Below, one piece after another: positions 20,079-31,398 of a DNA stretch of 64,000 nt (the first letter of the stretch is position 1; each line of letters opens with the position of its first letter). Origin of the DNA: Sphingomonas oligoaromativorans (GTDB lineage Bacteria; Pseudomonadota; Alphaproteobacteria; Sphingomonadales; Sphingomonadaceae); NCBI RefSeq assembly GCF_011762195.1, contig NZ_JAASQK010000003.1:1-64000 (forward strand). The letters are read 5' to 3'. Both the position numbers and the translations under genes were made by a program. The notes beneath the pieces were generated by a model. The model made no database searches and was not told where the DNA came from. It worked only from the letters and a program-made list of their open reading frames with translations.

Positions 20079-20720
20079 TCAGCCCCGCGCCCGGTGGCGG
20101 GGCAGGTGGGTGGCGAGCGTCTCGTCCATCCAGCGGAAGGCGAGGCCCAGCCCCGCGAAGAACAGCGCCATCAGCGCCATGTTGACGCCCACGCGCGGCG
20201 CCCCCAGCTTCGTGACGTTGAGGAACGGATAGGGATACCAGCCCGTCATCGCTCCGTGGGCGATCGTCCAGCCGCCATAGGCGAGCGGATAGATCAGCCA
20301 GCGCCAGTGCGCCGTCCGCCCGATCCCGCCATGCGGGTGGAACAGCACCCATCCGCCCAGCCACAGGGCCGGCACGAGCTGATGCACGAGCAGATTGCCC
20401 CACCAGCCGAGCGGCGTCAGGTGGACGAGCTTCGCCAGCAGGAGCTGGAAGATCACCGCCACCACCGTGATGTAGACCGACACGGCCGTCCGCGTCGTCG
20501 GCCGCCGCGCCCAGCGGTGGAGCGCCCCCTTCCGTTGCGCGAGGCCGAAGCTCGCCGCCATCACCAGCGCGTTGGTGAGGATGGTGAAGAAGCTCAGATA
20601 GATCAGCGTCCGTTCCGCAAGCCGCCCCGGATGGCCGTCGATCGTCACCTTATATTCGATGCCGAGCCCGGCGAGCGCCAGCAGCGCCGTCACCGCGTGC
20701 CAGAGCCGGGGGAGGCTCAT
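20079..20720 (-). CDS. Pr6Pr-family six-helix membrane protein
   Basis: The 213-residue protein has about six hydrophobic segments and motifs such as SFFTILTNALV, HLTPLGWWGNLLVHQLVPALWL and YPLAYGGWTIAHG that I associate with the Pr6Pr (FAR-17a/AIG1-like) membrane family. Its function is not known to me; related eukaryotic proteins hydrolyse fatty-acid esters. It lies just downstream of glnD on the same strand with an 87-base gap. Confidence 0.78.
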   Translation of the reverse strand: MSLPRLWHAVTALLALAGLGIEYKVTIDGHPGRLAERTLIYLSFFTILTNALVMAASFGLAQRKGALHRWARRPTTRTAVSVYITVVAVIFQLLLAKLVHLTPLGWWGNLLVHQLVPALWLGGWVLFHPHGGIGRTAHWRWLIYPLAYGGWTIAHGAMTGWYPYPFLNVTKLGAPRVGVNMALMALFFAGLGLAFRWMDETLATHLPRHRARG

Positions 20721-20807
20721 GCTCCGGCCTCGCCCCGATCGACGCCCGCCGCCAGATCGAAAAGTCCGCCGATTCCCGTGACGCCCATCGTCTTCCCCTC
20801 CCGGCGG

Positions 20808-23564
20808 TCAGGCCGCCTCGGTCAACGCCTCTCCCGCCGCCGCGGCGAGCAGGCGCCGTTCGAGCGATTTCAGCCGCTGCGTGCCTGACAGTTTGTCGCC
20901 GGTCAGATCGGTCAGGTAGAAGGTGTCGACCGCGCGCTCGCCATAGGTGGCGACGTGGCTGGAATGGATCGTCACCTTCGACTGGAACAGCGCATAGGCC
21001 AGCGCATGGAGCAGCGCAGGCCGGTCGCGGGCGTTGACCTCGATCACGGTGAAGCGGTTGGAGGCCTTGTTGTCGATCAGCACCACCGGCTCGATGTCGA
21101 AGGCGTCGGCACGGATGCGCGGCAGCGGCTTGGCGGCCAGCCGGTCGGCGAGGCGCGTGCGGTTGGCGAGCGCATCCTCGATCGCGGCGCGCAGGCGGAC
21201 CAGCCGCTCGGGATCGTCGAAGGGGCGGCCGAACGGATCCTGCACGAGGAAATTGTCGACGCCCATGCCGTCGCGGGTGGTGTGGATGCGCGCGTCGATG
21301 ATGTTGCCGCCCGCCACATGGATCGCGCCGGCGATGCGGTAGAACAGGCCGGGATGGTCCGCCGCATAGACCGCCACCAGCGTCGCCTCGCGCGCGGGAT
21401 CGGCGGTGGTGGTGATGGCGAGCGAACTGTTTTCCGCATCCGCCTCGGCGATGGCGCGGGCATTGGCTTCGAGGATATCGGGCGCCTCGGCGACCCAATA
21501 GCTGTCCGGCATCCGCTCGGCGAAGGCGGCGAAGCGCGCCTCCGTCCAGCCGAGCGCGGTGCGGACCTGCGCCTGCTTGCCCTCGATCCGCTCGCGGCGG
21601 CCCTTCTGCTTGTGGCCGAGGCGGATCACCTCTTCGGCCGCCTCGTAGAGATCGCCGAGAAGCTGGCGCTTCCAGCCGTTCCACACGCCCGGCCCGACGG
21701 CGCGGATATCGACGATGGTGAGCAGCAGGAGAAGCCGCAGACGCTCCGGCGACTGCACCTGCTCGGCGAAATCGAGGATGGTCTTGAAGTCGGAGAGGTC
21801 GCGCTTGAAGGCGGTGGCGGACATCAGCAGATGCTTGGCGACCAGCCACGCCACCATCTCCGTCTCGGCGGGCGTGAGGCCGAGGCGCGGCCCGAGCTTC
21901 CTCGCCACCTCGGCGCCGAGCACCGAATGGTCGCCGCCCCGCCCCTTGGCGATGTCGTGGAACAGCACGGCGACATAAAGGACGCGCCGCGCGACGATCT
22001 GGTGGGTCAGCTCGGTCGCGATCGGATGGTCGGCGATCAGTTCGCCCTTCTCGATGCGGTTGAGCAGCTCGATGGCGTGGATGGTGTGCTCGTCCACCGT
22101 GAAATGGTGGTACATGTCGAACTGCATCTGCGCCACGACGCGGCCGAAATCGGGCATGAAGCGGCCGAACACGCCCGCCTCGTTCATCCATCGCAGCACC
22201 ATGCCGGGGGTGCGCGGGCTGGTCAGCACGTCCATGAAGAGGGCATTGGCGCGCGGATCGTCGCGCACGCCGTCCACCATCTTGGCGTCGCGCGAGGCCT
22301 GGCGCATGGCGAGCGGGTGAATCTCCAGCCCGTGCCGGTCGGCGAGGGCGAACAGCTCGATCAGGCGCACCGGGTCTTCGGCGAAGAAGTCGTCCGAGGG
22401 CGTGGCGAGGCGGCCGCGTTCGATCACGAAGCCGTCGAGCTTGCGCGGGCGCCGGCGACTGATGATCGCGGGCATCGCGAAGCGGCGGCCCTTGCGCGCG
22501 GAGGCCTCGTCGAGATGGGCGAGGAAGACGCCGGTGAGCGAGCCCACCATCTTCGCCGTCAGGAAATAATGCTGCATGAACCGCTCGACCGCCGATCGGC
22601 CGGGGCGATCATTGTAGCGCATCCGGTGGGCGACATCGCGCTGGAGGTCGAAGGTCAGCCGGTCCTCGGCGCGGCGCGCGAGGATGTGGAGGTGGCAGCG
22701 CACCGCCCACAGGAAATTGTCGGCGCGCTGGAACTGCTTCAGCTCCTCGCGGGTGAGCAGCCCGGCATCGACCAGCTCGGGCACGGAGCGCACCTCGAAC
22801 ATATATTTGCCGATCCAGAACAGCGTGTGGAGATCGCGCAGGCCCCCCTTGCCCTCCTTGCAGTTGGGCTCGACCACATAGCGGCTGTCACCCATCCGGT
22901 GGTGGCGCTCGTCACGCTCGGCGAGCTTCTCGGTGACGAAGGTGCGGGCCGTCCCCTGCATCACCTCGACTTCGAAGCGCTTCTTCGCCTCGTCATAAAG
23001 TTGGGCGTCGCCCCAGATGAAGCGACCTTCCAGAAGCGCGGTGCGGATGGTGAGATCGGCCTTCGACATCTTCACCATCTCGTCGAGCGAGCGGCTCGAA
23101 TGGCCGACCTTGAGGCCCAGATCCCACAGCAGATAGAGGATCGTCTCGATCACCTGCTCGGCCCAGGCGGTCTGCTTCCAGGGGGTGAGGAAGGCGATGT
23201 CGACGTCCGAATGGAGCGCCATCTCGGCGCGGCCATAGCCGCCGACGGCCATCAGCGTCAGCCGCTCGCCGGTCGTGCGGTTGCTGAACGGGAGCAGCCG
23301 GTCGGTGGCGAGATCGAAGGTGATGCGCAGGATCTGATCGGTGAGGAAGGCGTAGCTCGCCGCCGTCTCATGCCCGCGCGACGGATGTTCGGAGAGGCGT
23401 CGCGCGATCTCCTCGCGGCCCTTGGTGAGCGCGTCGCGCAGCAGCAGCGTCGCCTCGCGCTTGAGCGTCGCGGGATCGTCGGGCAGCGCCGCGATCGCGT
23501 CGGCGAGCTTGCGGCGATCGACGATAGCGCGGCGGCTGGGCAGGCTTTCGAAACGGGAGACCAT
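20808..23564 (-). CDS. glnD: [Protein-PII] uridylyltransferase / uridylyl-removing enzyme
   Basis: GlnD senses glutamine and adds UMP to, or removes it from, the PII signal protein, tuning nitrogen assimilation. The 918-residue protein has the nucleotidyltransferase motif GGYGRAEMALHSDVDIAF (108-125), the HD hydrolase domain (LFHDIAKGRGGDHSVLGAEVA) and two C-terminal ACT domains (beginning near TLVAVYAADHPGLFYRIAG and TVIEVNARDRPALLHALAYAL) that bind glutamine. The ATG at 23564 fits the family; the upstream frame overlaps mutS. It follows mutS by 44 bases. Confidence 0.96.
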   Translation of the reverse strand: MVSRFESLPSRRAIVDRRKLADAIAALPDDPATLKREATLLLRDALTKGREEIARRLSEHPSRGHETAASYAFLTDQILRITFDLATDRLLPFSNRTTGERLTLMAVGGYGRAEMALHSDVDIAFLTPWKQTAWAEQVIETILYLLWDLGLKVGHSSRSLDEMVKMSKADLTIRTALLEGRFIWGDAQLYDEAKKRFEVEVMQGTARTFVTEKLAERDERHHRMGDSRYVVEPNCKEGKGGLRDLHTLFWIGKYMFEVRSVPELVDAGLLTREELKQFQRADNFLWAVRCHLHILARRAEDRLTFDLQRDVAHRMRYNDRPGRSAVERFMQHYFLTAKMVGSLTGVFLAHLDEASARKGRRFAMPAIISRRRPRKLDGFVIERGRLATPSDDFFAEDPVRLIELFALADRHGLEIHPLAMRQASRDAKMVDGVRDDPRANALFMDVLTSPRTPGMVLRWMNEAGVFGRFMPDFGRVVAQMQFDMYHHFTVDEHTIHAIELLNRIEKGELIADHPIATELTHQIVARRVLYVAVLFHDIAKGRGGDHSVLGAEVARKLGPRLGLTPAETEMVAWLVAKHLLMSATAFKRDLSDFKTILDFAEQVQSPERLRLLLLLTIVDIRAVGPGVWNGWKRQLLGDLYEAAEEVIRLGHKQKGRRERIEGKQAQVRTALGWTEARFAAFAERMPDSYWVAEAPDILEANARAIAEADAENSSLAITTTADPAREATLVAVYAADHPGLFYRIAGAIHVAGGNIIDARIHTTRDGMGVDNFLVQDPFGRPFDDPERLVRLRAAIEDALANRTRLADRLAAKPLPRIRADAFDIEPVVLIDNKASNRFTVIEVNARDRPALLHALAYALFQSKVTIHSSHVATYGERAVDTFYLTDLTGDKLSGTQRLKSLERRLLAAAAGEALTEAA

Positions 23565-23608
23565 GGCCCAAGATGTAACGCCTTGGCGGGGGAGCGCCAG
23601 CCTCGCGT

Positions 23609-26212
<2,604 letters not shown>

Positions 26213-26318
26213 CGTCAGGCGTCGATATCGGCTTTCGTGAAAATGAGAAGACGCTTTGCCTTGTGGCGCGGGGTCCGATGCCGCATTGGGGCCAAAACGA
26301 ACATCGGGAGAGACGTCC

Positions 26319-28574
26319 ATGGCCGAGCGCCTACAGTTTTCCGAGCGCGAGGCGCTGCTGTTCCATTCGCAGGGCCGGCCCGGCAAGATCGAGATCGTCG
26401 CCACCAAGCCGATGGCGACCCAGCGCGATCTGGCGCTGGCCTATTCGCCGGGCGTCGCGGTTCCGGTGAAGGCGATCGCCGCCGATCCCGACACCGCCTA
26501 CGACTATACCGCCAAGGGCAATCTGGTGGCCGTCATCTCGAACGGCACGGCGATCCTCGGCCTCGGCAATCTCGGCGCGCTGGCGTCGAAGCCGGTGATG
26601 GAAGGCAAGGCGGTGCTGTTCAAGCGCTTCGCCGACATCGATTCGATCGACCTCGAACTGGCGACCGAGGATGTCGACCGCATCATCGACGCGGTCGAGC
26701 TGATGGAGCCGAGCTTCGGCGGCATCAACCTCGAGGATATCAAGGCGCCCGAATGCTTCGTGATCGAGCAGACTCTGCGCGAACGCATGAACATCCCGGT
26801 CTTCCATGACGACCAGCACGGCACCGCGATCATCTCGGCCGCCGGCCTCATCAACGCCGCCCACCTGACCGGGCGCCGGCTGGAGGACTTGAAGATCGTC
26901 GTCAACGGCGCGGGCGCGGCCTCGATCAGTTGCACCGAGCTGGCCAAGGCGCTCGGCGTGAAGCCCAACAACGTCATCCTCTGCGATTCCAAGGGCGTGA
27001 TCTACAAGGGCCGCACCGAGGGCATGAACCAGTGGAAGTCGGCCCATGCCGCCGAAACCACGGCCCGCACGCTGGACGAGGCGATCGAGGGCGCGGACGT
27101 GTTCTTCGGCCTCTCGGTCGCGGGCGCGCTCACCAAGGCGATGGTGAGGAAGATGGCCCCCAAGCCGATCATCTTCGCCATGGCCAACCCGGACCCGGAA
27201 ATCCTGCCCGAGGACGCGCTGGAGGCCGCCCCGGACGCGATCATCGCCACCGGCCGGTCGGACTATCCGAACCAGGTCAACAATGTGCTGGGCTTCCCCT
27301 TCATCTTCCGCGGCGCGCTCGATGTGCGGGCGACGACGATCAACGAGGAGATGAAGGTCGCGGCGGCGAAGGCGCTCGCCGATCTCGCGCGCCAGCAGGT
27401 GCCGGAGGAAGTGGCGGCGGCGTACGGCGTCGCGCACAGCTTCGGGCCGGACTATATCATCCCCGCGCCGTTCGATCCGCGCCTGATCGAGCTGGTGCCG
27501 TCGGCGGTGGCGCAGGCGGCGATGGACACCGGCGTCGCGCGCAAGCCGATCGCCGACATGGCCGCCTATCGCGAGCAGTTGAAGGCGCGGCTCAACCCGA
27601 CCACCTCGGTACTCACCTCGGTCTATGAGACGGCGCGCGCCAACCCCAAGCGCGTGCTGTTCGCGGAAGGCGAGGAGGAGGTGGTGCTGCGCGCCGCCAT
27701 CGCCTTCCAGCAGGGCGGCTACGGCATCCCGGTGCTGGTCGGCCATGACGATGTGCATGACCGGCTGAAGGCGCTGGGCGTCGACGATCCCTCCGGCTTC
27801 GAGCTGCACAACAGCCGCCGCGCCCCGTTCCGGGCCGAGATGGTCGACCGGCTCTACGAGAAGCTCAGCCGCAAGGGCTTCCTGCGCCGCGACGTGGAGC
27901 GGATGGTCAACCGCGACCGCAACATCTTCGGCGCGCTGATGGTCGAGATGGGGCTGGCCGACGTGATGGTGACGGGCGTCACCCGCCATTTCCGCCAGAC
28001 GCTGAACGAAGTGCGCCGGGTGATCGACTGCGCGCCGGGGCATCATCCGTTCGGCATCCACCTGCTGGTCGGCCGCAATCATTCGGTGTTCATCGCCGAC
28101 ACGACGGTGATCGAGCGGCCCACCGCCGAGCAGCTCGCCGACATCGCCGAGCAGACCGCCGAGGTCGCCCGCCGCATGGGGCAGGAGCCGCGCGTGGCCT
28201 TCCTCTCCTATTCGACCTTCGGCAACCCGACCGGCGACTGGCTCGGCAATATCCGCGAGGCGGTGGCCGTGCTCGACGGGCGCGGGGTGAGCTTCGAATA
28301 TGAGGGCGAGATGGCGCCGGACATCGCGCTCAACCCGAAGATGAAGCAATATTACGAGTTCAGCCGTCTGTCCGGCCCGGCGAACATCCTGGTCATGCCG
28401 GGGCTCCAGTCGGCGAACCTTTCGGCCAAGCTGCTGAAGGAGCTGGGCGGCGACGCGATGATCGGGCCGATGCTCGTCAACATGGACAAGCCGGTGCAGA
28501 TCGCCTCGATGACGTCGACCGCGTCGGAACTGGTGACGCTGGCGGTGCTCGCCGCCGCCGGGATCGCCCGCTAG
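26319..28574 (+). CDS. maeB: NADP-dependent malic enzyme (MaeB type)
   Basis: The enzyme decarboxylates malate to pyruvate and makes NADPH. The 751-residue protein is the two-domain MaeB form: malic enzyme (residues 1 to about 425, with LALAYSPGVAVPVKAI, FHDDQHGTAIIS and FAMANPDPEILPEDA) fused to a phosphotransacetylase-like domain (from about 430, with RVLFAEGEEEVVLRAA), which in relatives binds acetyl-CoA as an inhibitor and is not catalytic. The start has GGGAG upstream. It diverges from mutS. Confidence 0.96.
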   Translation: MAERLQFSEREALLFHSQGRPGKIEIVATKPMATQRDLALAYSPGVAVPVKAIAADPDTAYDYTAKGNLVAVISNGTAILGLGNLGALASKPVMEGKAVLFKRFADIDSIDLELATEDVDRIIDAVELMEPSFGGINLEDIKAPECFVIEQTLRERMNIPVFHDDQHGTAIISAAGLINAAHLTGRRLEDLKIVVNGAGAASISCTELAKALGVKPNNVILCDSKGVIYKGRTEGMNQWKSAHAAETTARTLDEAIEGADVFFGLSVAGALTKAMVRKMAPKPIIFAMANPDPEILPEDALEAAPDAIIATGRSDYPNQVNNVLGFPFIFRGALDVRATTINEEMKVAAAKALADLARQQVPEEVAAAYGVAHSFGPDYIIPAPFDPRLIELVPSAVAQAAMDTGVARKPIADMAAYREQLKARLNPTTSVLTSVYETARANPKRVLFAEGEEEVVLRAAIAFQQGGYGIPVLVGHDDVHDRLKALGVDDPSGFELHNSRRAPFRAEMVDRLYEKLSRKGFLRRDVERMVNRDRNIFGALMVEMGLADVMVTGVTRHFRQTLNEVRRVIDCAPGHHPFGIHLLVGRNHSVFIADTTVIERPTAEQLADIAEQTAEVARRMGQEPRVAFLSYSTFGNPTGDWLGNIREAVAVLDGRGVSFEYEGEMAPDIALNPKMKQYYEFSRLSGPANILVMPGLQSANLSAKLLKELGGDAMIGPMLVNMDKPVQIASMTSTASELVTLAVLAAAGIAR

Positions 28575-28583
28575 GCGATGTCG

Positions 28584-28614
28584 GCCCCTGCGCGTCCCGG
28601 TGGCGCGCAGGGGC
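28584..28614. terminator. Hairpin between maeB and bamE
   Basis: An 11-bp perfect stem (28584-28594 with 28604-28614) and 9-base loop sit between the two convergent stop codons. There is no U-tract; it probably ends both transcripts or protects their 3' ends. Confidence 0.55.
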
Positions 28615-28626
28615 AAGCTACGCGCC

Positions 28627-29124
28627 TTAGGGGCGCGAGCCGCCGGTCGGGTTGTCCGAGGTCGGGCCTTGCGTCGCCGCCGCGCCCACCGCGCCGATAT
28701 TGCCGAACAGCTCCTGGAACAGGCTGCGCTTGCGGCCCAGCGTCGGCGTCTTGTCGGCCGACGGGTGGATGGTGGAGATCTGGTCGAGCCCCGTGCGGTC
28801 CACGCCGGTCACGACGCCGGCCTTGTCGAAATGCACCGCCAGCGCGAGCTGCGCGACCGGCTTGGGCTGGCCGAACGAGAATTGCTGCGTGGAGCGCGAC
28901 ACATAATACCATGTGCCGTCGTCGAACTGCGCGGCGAAGCTGGGGTCGCCCAGCGTCTTCTGCACGGATTCGCGGTTATCGACACCCGGCTGCACCGAGG
29001 CGACCAGGGCGCGGTCCACCACATAGCCCTGATGGCCGCGCACTTCCGCGCAACCCGAAAGACCCGCGGCCAGCGCGAGGGCGGCCGTGGCCATCACCCC
29101 AACGCGACGCTTGCTGGCCGTCAT
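28627..29124 (-). CDS. bamE: Outer membrane assembly lipoprotein BamE (SmpA/OmlA family)
   Basis: BamE is a small lipoprotein of the BAM complex that inserts beta-barrel proteins into the outer membrane. The 165-residue precursor has a lipoprotein signal with lipobox LSGC (C25), then the SmpA/OmlA domain (RALVASVQPGVDNRESVQKTLGDPSF, WYYVSRSTQQFSFGQPKP). The ATG at 29124 has GGAGGAG six bases upstream; the GTG (29139) and ATG (29130) just before it overlap that binding site and are unlikely. Confidence 0.9.
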   Translation of the reverse strand: MTASKRRVGVMATAALALAAGLSGCAEVRGHQGYVVDRALVASVQPGVDNRESVQKTLGDPSFAAQFDDGTWYYVSRSTQQFSFGQPKPVAQLALAVHFDKAGVVTGVDRTGLDQISTIHPSADKTPTLGRKRSLFQELFGNIGAVGAAATQGPTSDNPTGGSRP

Positions 29125-29282
29125 TCGCATCTCCTCCACACACCGGGGAGTCCCCCCGTCCGACCGCCTGCCGGCCCAAGATCAAGCGCCATTGCATCGG
29201 CGGTCCAGCCGCTCAATATGCCGTGAGCACGCGCCGCACAAGGCGGCATGGGGCAGATGGACAGCGAACGGGGCAGGCGGAA

Positions 29283-29804
29283 TTGGTCACACTCTTCAAG
29301 CGTATCCTGGGGCCACGGATCGACGCGGACGCGTTCGCCCCGCTCTATGCGTCGGTTGTCGCGCGGGCGCGCCTGCCGCACTGGTATCGGGACGGCGCGG
29401 TTCCCGACACGATCGACGGCCGGTTCGACATGGTGTCGACGGTGCTGGCACTGCTGCTGCTTCGCCTGGAGACGCTGGGTGAGCCGGCGCGCGAATCGTC
29501 GGCGCGGGTGACCGAGCTGTTCATCAGCGACATGGACGGGCAGCTCCGCCAGCGCGGCATCGGCGATCTGGTGGTGGGCAAGCATGTCGGGCGGATGATG
29601 AGCCAGCTCGGCGGGCGCCTCACCGCCTATCGCGAAGGGCTGGCGGAGGGGGGCGATCTCGCCGGGGCGATCGACCGCAATATCCACCGGGGGGCCGACG
29701 TGCCGGTTGCGGCGCGCGCCCATGTCGAGCAGGGGCTCAGGGCATTGGTGGCGGCGCTGGCGGCGCGCGACCTCGCCCAGATCCTGACCGGAGAAATCGC
29801 ATGA
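29283..29804 (+). CDS. Ubiquinol-cytochrome c chaperone family protein
   Basis: The 173-residue protein resembles the CBP3/UQCC1 family (LYASVVARARLPHWY, DTIDGRFDMVSTVLALLLLRLE, LFISDMDGQLRQRGIGDLVVGKHVG), which in mitochondria helps assemble cytochrome b of the bc1 complex. Alphaproteobacterial members are usually paired with the YceD-type gene, as here (overlap at 29801-29804). No ATG or GTG fits; the TTG at 29283 with GGCGGAA just upstream is taken as the start. Confidence 0.85.
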   Translation: MVTLFKRILGPRIDADAFAPLYASVVARARLPHWYRDGAVPDTIDGRFDMVSTVLALLLLRLETLGEPARESSARVTELFISDMDGQLRQRGIGDLVVGKHVGRMMSQLGGRLTAYREGLAEGGDLAGAIDRNIHRGADVPVAARAHVEQGLRALVAALAARDLAQILTGEIA

Positions 29805-30340
29805 ACAAGGCCCCCGAATTCGCCCGTCCGTTCCGTCTCGACGGCATCGGCGGCGAACCGCGCGCGGTCCATATCGAGGCGGACGAGGCGGAACGGGCGG
29901 CTTTGGCGGCGCGCTTCGGCCTCGTCTCGATCGATGCACTGGAAGCGGACGCCACGATCCGCCGCGAGGGCGAGCGGGTGTGGGCGGAAGGCCGCATCCG
30001 CGCCAGGGCCGTGCAGAGCTGCGTCGCCACCGGCGATCCGATCCGGGCGCGGATCGACGAGCCTTTCTCGCTGCGCTTCGATCCCGAGGGCGGTGCCGCC
30101 GCCGAGGATGAGCTGGAACTGGAGGAGTCGGACCTCGACCTGCTGACCTACGAAGGCGGCACGATCGATCTGGGCGAGGCGGTGGCGCAGGGCTTCGCGC
30201 TGGCGCTCGATCCCTTCCCGCGCGTGGCGGACGCCGACGCACGGCTCCGGGCGGCTGGCGTCGCCAGCGAGGAGGAGGCCGAGGCGCAGCGGCGGGAGAC
30301 GAGCCCCTTCGCCGCGCTCAAGTCCCTCAAGGAGGATTAA
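29801..30340 (+). CDS. YceD/DUF177 family protein
   Basis: The 179-residue protein carries the DUF177 core (GRIRARAVQSCVATGDPIRARIDEPFSLRF with the conserved cysteine, and DLLTYEGGTIDLGEAVAQGFALALDPFPR). In E. coli and plants the family affects 23S rRNA accumulation; in many bacteria it precedes rpmF, which is not the case here. The start overlaps the chaperone stop by ATGA. The end overlaps the convergent LprI-like gene by four bases. Confidence 0.88.
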   Translation: MNKAPEFARPFRLDGIGGEPRAVHIEADEAERAALAARFGLVSIDALEADATIRREGERVWAEGRIRARAVQSCVATGDPIRARIDEPFSLRFDPEGGAAAEDELELEESDLDLLTYEGGTIDLGEAVAQGFALALDPFPRVADADARLRAAGVASEEEAEAQRRETSPFAALKSLKED

Positions 30341-30741
30341 TAGGCGTCCCTCAGCCGGGTGAGGTGGGCCTGGCTCAGCTCGACCCGGCATTCGAGCCCG
30401 GTCGCCTCCCGCGAGCCGGAATCGCGCTCGGCCGTCGCCTCGAAGGCGCACCATTTGTCGCGATAGCCGGCCCACGCCGCCTCGCCGGCGGTGAGCGTCG
30501 CCTGGGACGCCCGATCGGCGCGGAGCTTGGCGACGATCACGCGCCGCTCGGCCGCCAGCGCCGTATCGATGCGGAGCTGCGCCGCGCGATAGCAATCGAG
30601 GACATGGGAAACGCCGATCGCCGTCCGCGGGCTGTGGGCAAGGCAGCGATCGAGCTGCATGTCACCGGATTTCGCCGGTAGCGCGGCATGGGCCGGAACG
30701 GCCAGCAGGGACGCCACCAAAGCCAAGGACAAGGAACGCAT
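30337..30741 (-). CDS. Secreted LprI/DUF1311-like protein
   Basis: The 134-residue precursor has a signal peptide (MRSLSLALVASLLAVPAHA) and a mature part with four cysteines and the DUF1311-like pattern (LDRCLAHS, LDCYRAAQLRIDTAL, LTAGEAAWAGYRDKWCAFEA, ECRVELSQAHLTRLR). The family includes the mycobacterial lysozyme inhibitor LprI, but most members have no proven role. A GGGA site lies upstream of the chosen ATG (30741). Confidence 0.82.
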   Translation of the reverse strand: MRSLSLALVASLLAVPAHAALPAKSGDMQLDRCLAHSPRTAIGVSHVLDCYRAAQLRIDTALAAERRVIVAKLRADRASQATLTAGEAAWAGYRDKWCAFEATAERDSGSREATGLECRVELSQAHLTRLRDAY

Positions 30742-30777
30742 TTCGATCCCCCTTCGCAACGACACGTCTCGTCGTCG

Positions 30778-30815
30778 CATGATCCGGGCGCGGCCGCAAC
30801 GGCACCCGGATCATG
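30778..30815. terminator. Hairpin downstream of ssb
   Basis: An 11-bp perfect stem (30778-30788 with 30805-30815) encloses a 16-base GC-rich loop. It lies 38 bases past the ssb stop codon and is the likely end of the feo-ssb transcript. No clear U-tract follows. Confidence 0.5.
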
Positions 30816-30852
30816 AGGAGGAGAGGAAACCGGGCCAGGCTGGTCGACGGAC

Positions 30853-31383
30853 TCAGAACGGGACGTCGTCGTCCAGATCGCTGTCGAACGCGCTGCCGGG
30901 GCGCGAGGCGCCGCCACCCGAGCTGCCGCCGCGCGATCCGCCGCCGAAATCGTCGCCGCCCTGGCCCCATTCGTCGCCGCCGCCGGAGCGCGACCCGCCG
31001 CCAAAGCCGCCGCCACCACCGCCCTGGCCGCCGCCGGGGCCGTCGAGCATCACCATCGAGCCGTTGAAGCCCTGGAGCACGATCTCGGTCGTGTAGCGGT
31101 CCTGCCCGTTATTGTCCTGCCACTTCCGGGTCTGGAGCTGGCCCTCGATATAGACCTTCGAGCCCTTGCGCAGATAGCGTTCGGCCGTGTTGGCGAGGCC
31201 CTCGTTGAAGATCGCGACCGAATGCCACTCGGTGCGCTCCTTGCGCTCGCCGGTGTTGCGGTCCTTCCAGGTTTCGGAGGTGGCGATGCGCAGGTTCACC
31301 ACCTTGCCGCCGTTCTGGAAGCTGCGCGACTGGGGGTCTTGCCCCAGATTGCCGACGAGGATGACTTTGTTGACGCCGGCCAT
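30853..31383 (-). CDS. ssb: Single-stranded DNA-binding protein
   Basis: SSB coats single-stranded DNA in replication, repair and recombination. The 176-residue protein has an N-terminal OB fold ([52 protein letters not shown]), a glycine-rich linker from about residue 120 to 160, and the acidic C-terminal tip DDDVPF that docks partner proteins. It starts only 15 bases after the feoB stop, with GGAGA as binding site, so some ssb expression may come from the feo promoter. Confidence 0.97.
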   Translation of the reverse strand: MAGVNKVILVGNLGQDPQSRSFQNGGKVVNLRIATSETWKDRNTGERKERTEWHSVAIFNEGLANTAERYLRKGSKVYIEGQLQTRKWQDNNGQDRYTTEIVLQGFNGSMVMLDGPGGGQGGGGGGFGGGSRSGGGDEWGQGGDDFGGGSRGGSSGGGASRPGSAFDSDLDDDVPF

Positions 31384-31398
31384 GGCAAATATTCTCCG

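Noticed and set aside
26331-28616. 761-codon open frame on the minus strand
   Set aside because: It is antisense to the malic enzyme gene, whose domains are unmistakable.
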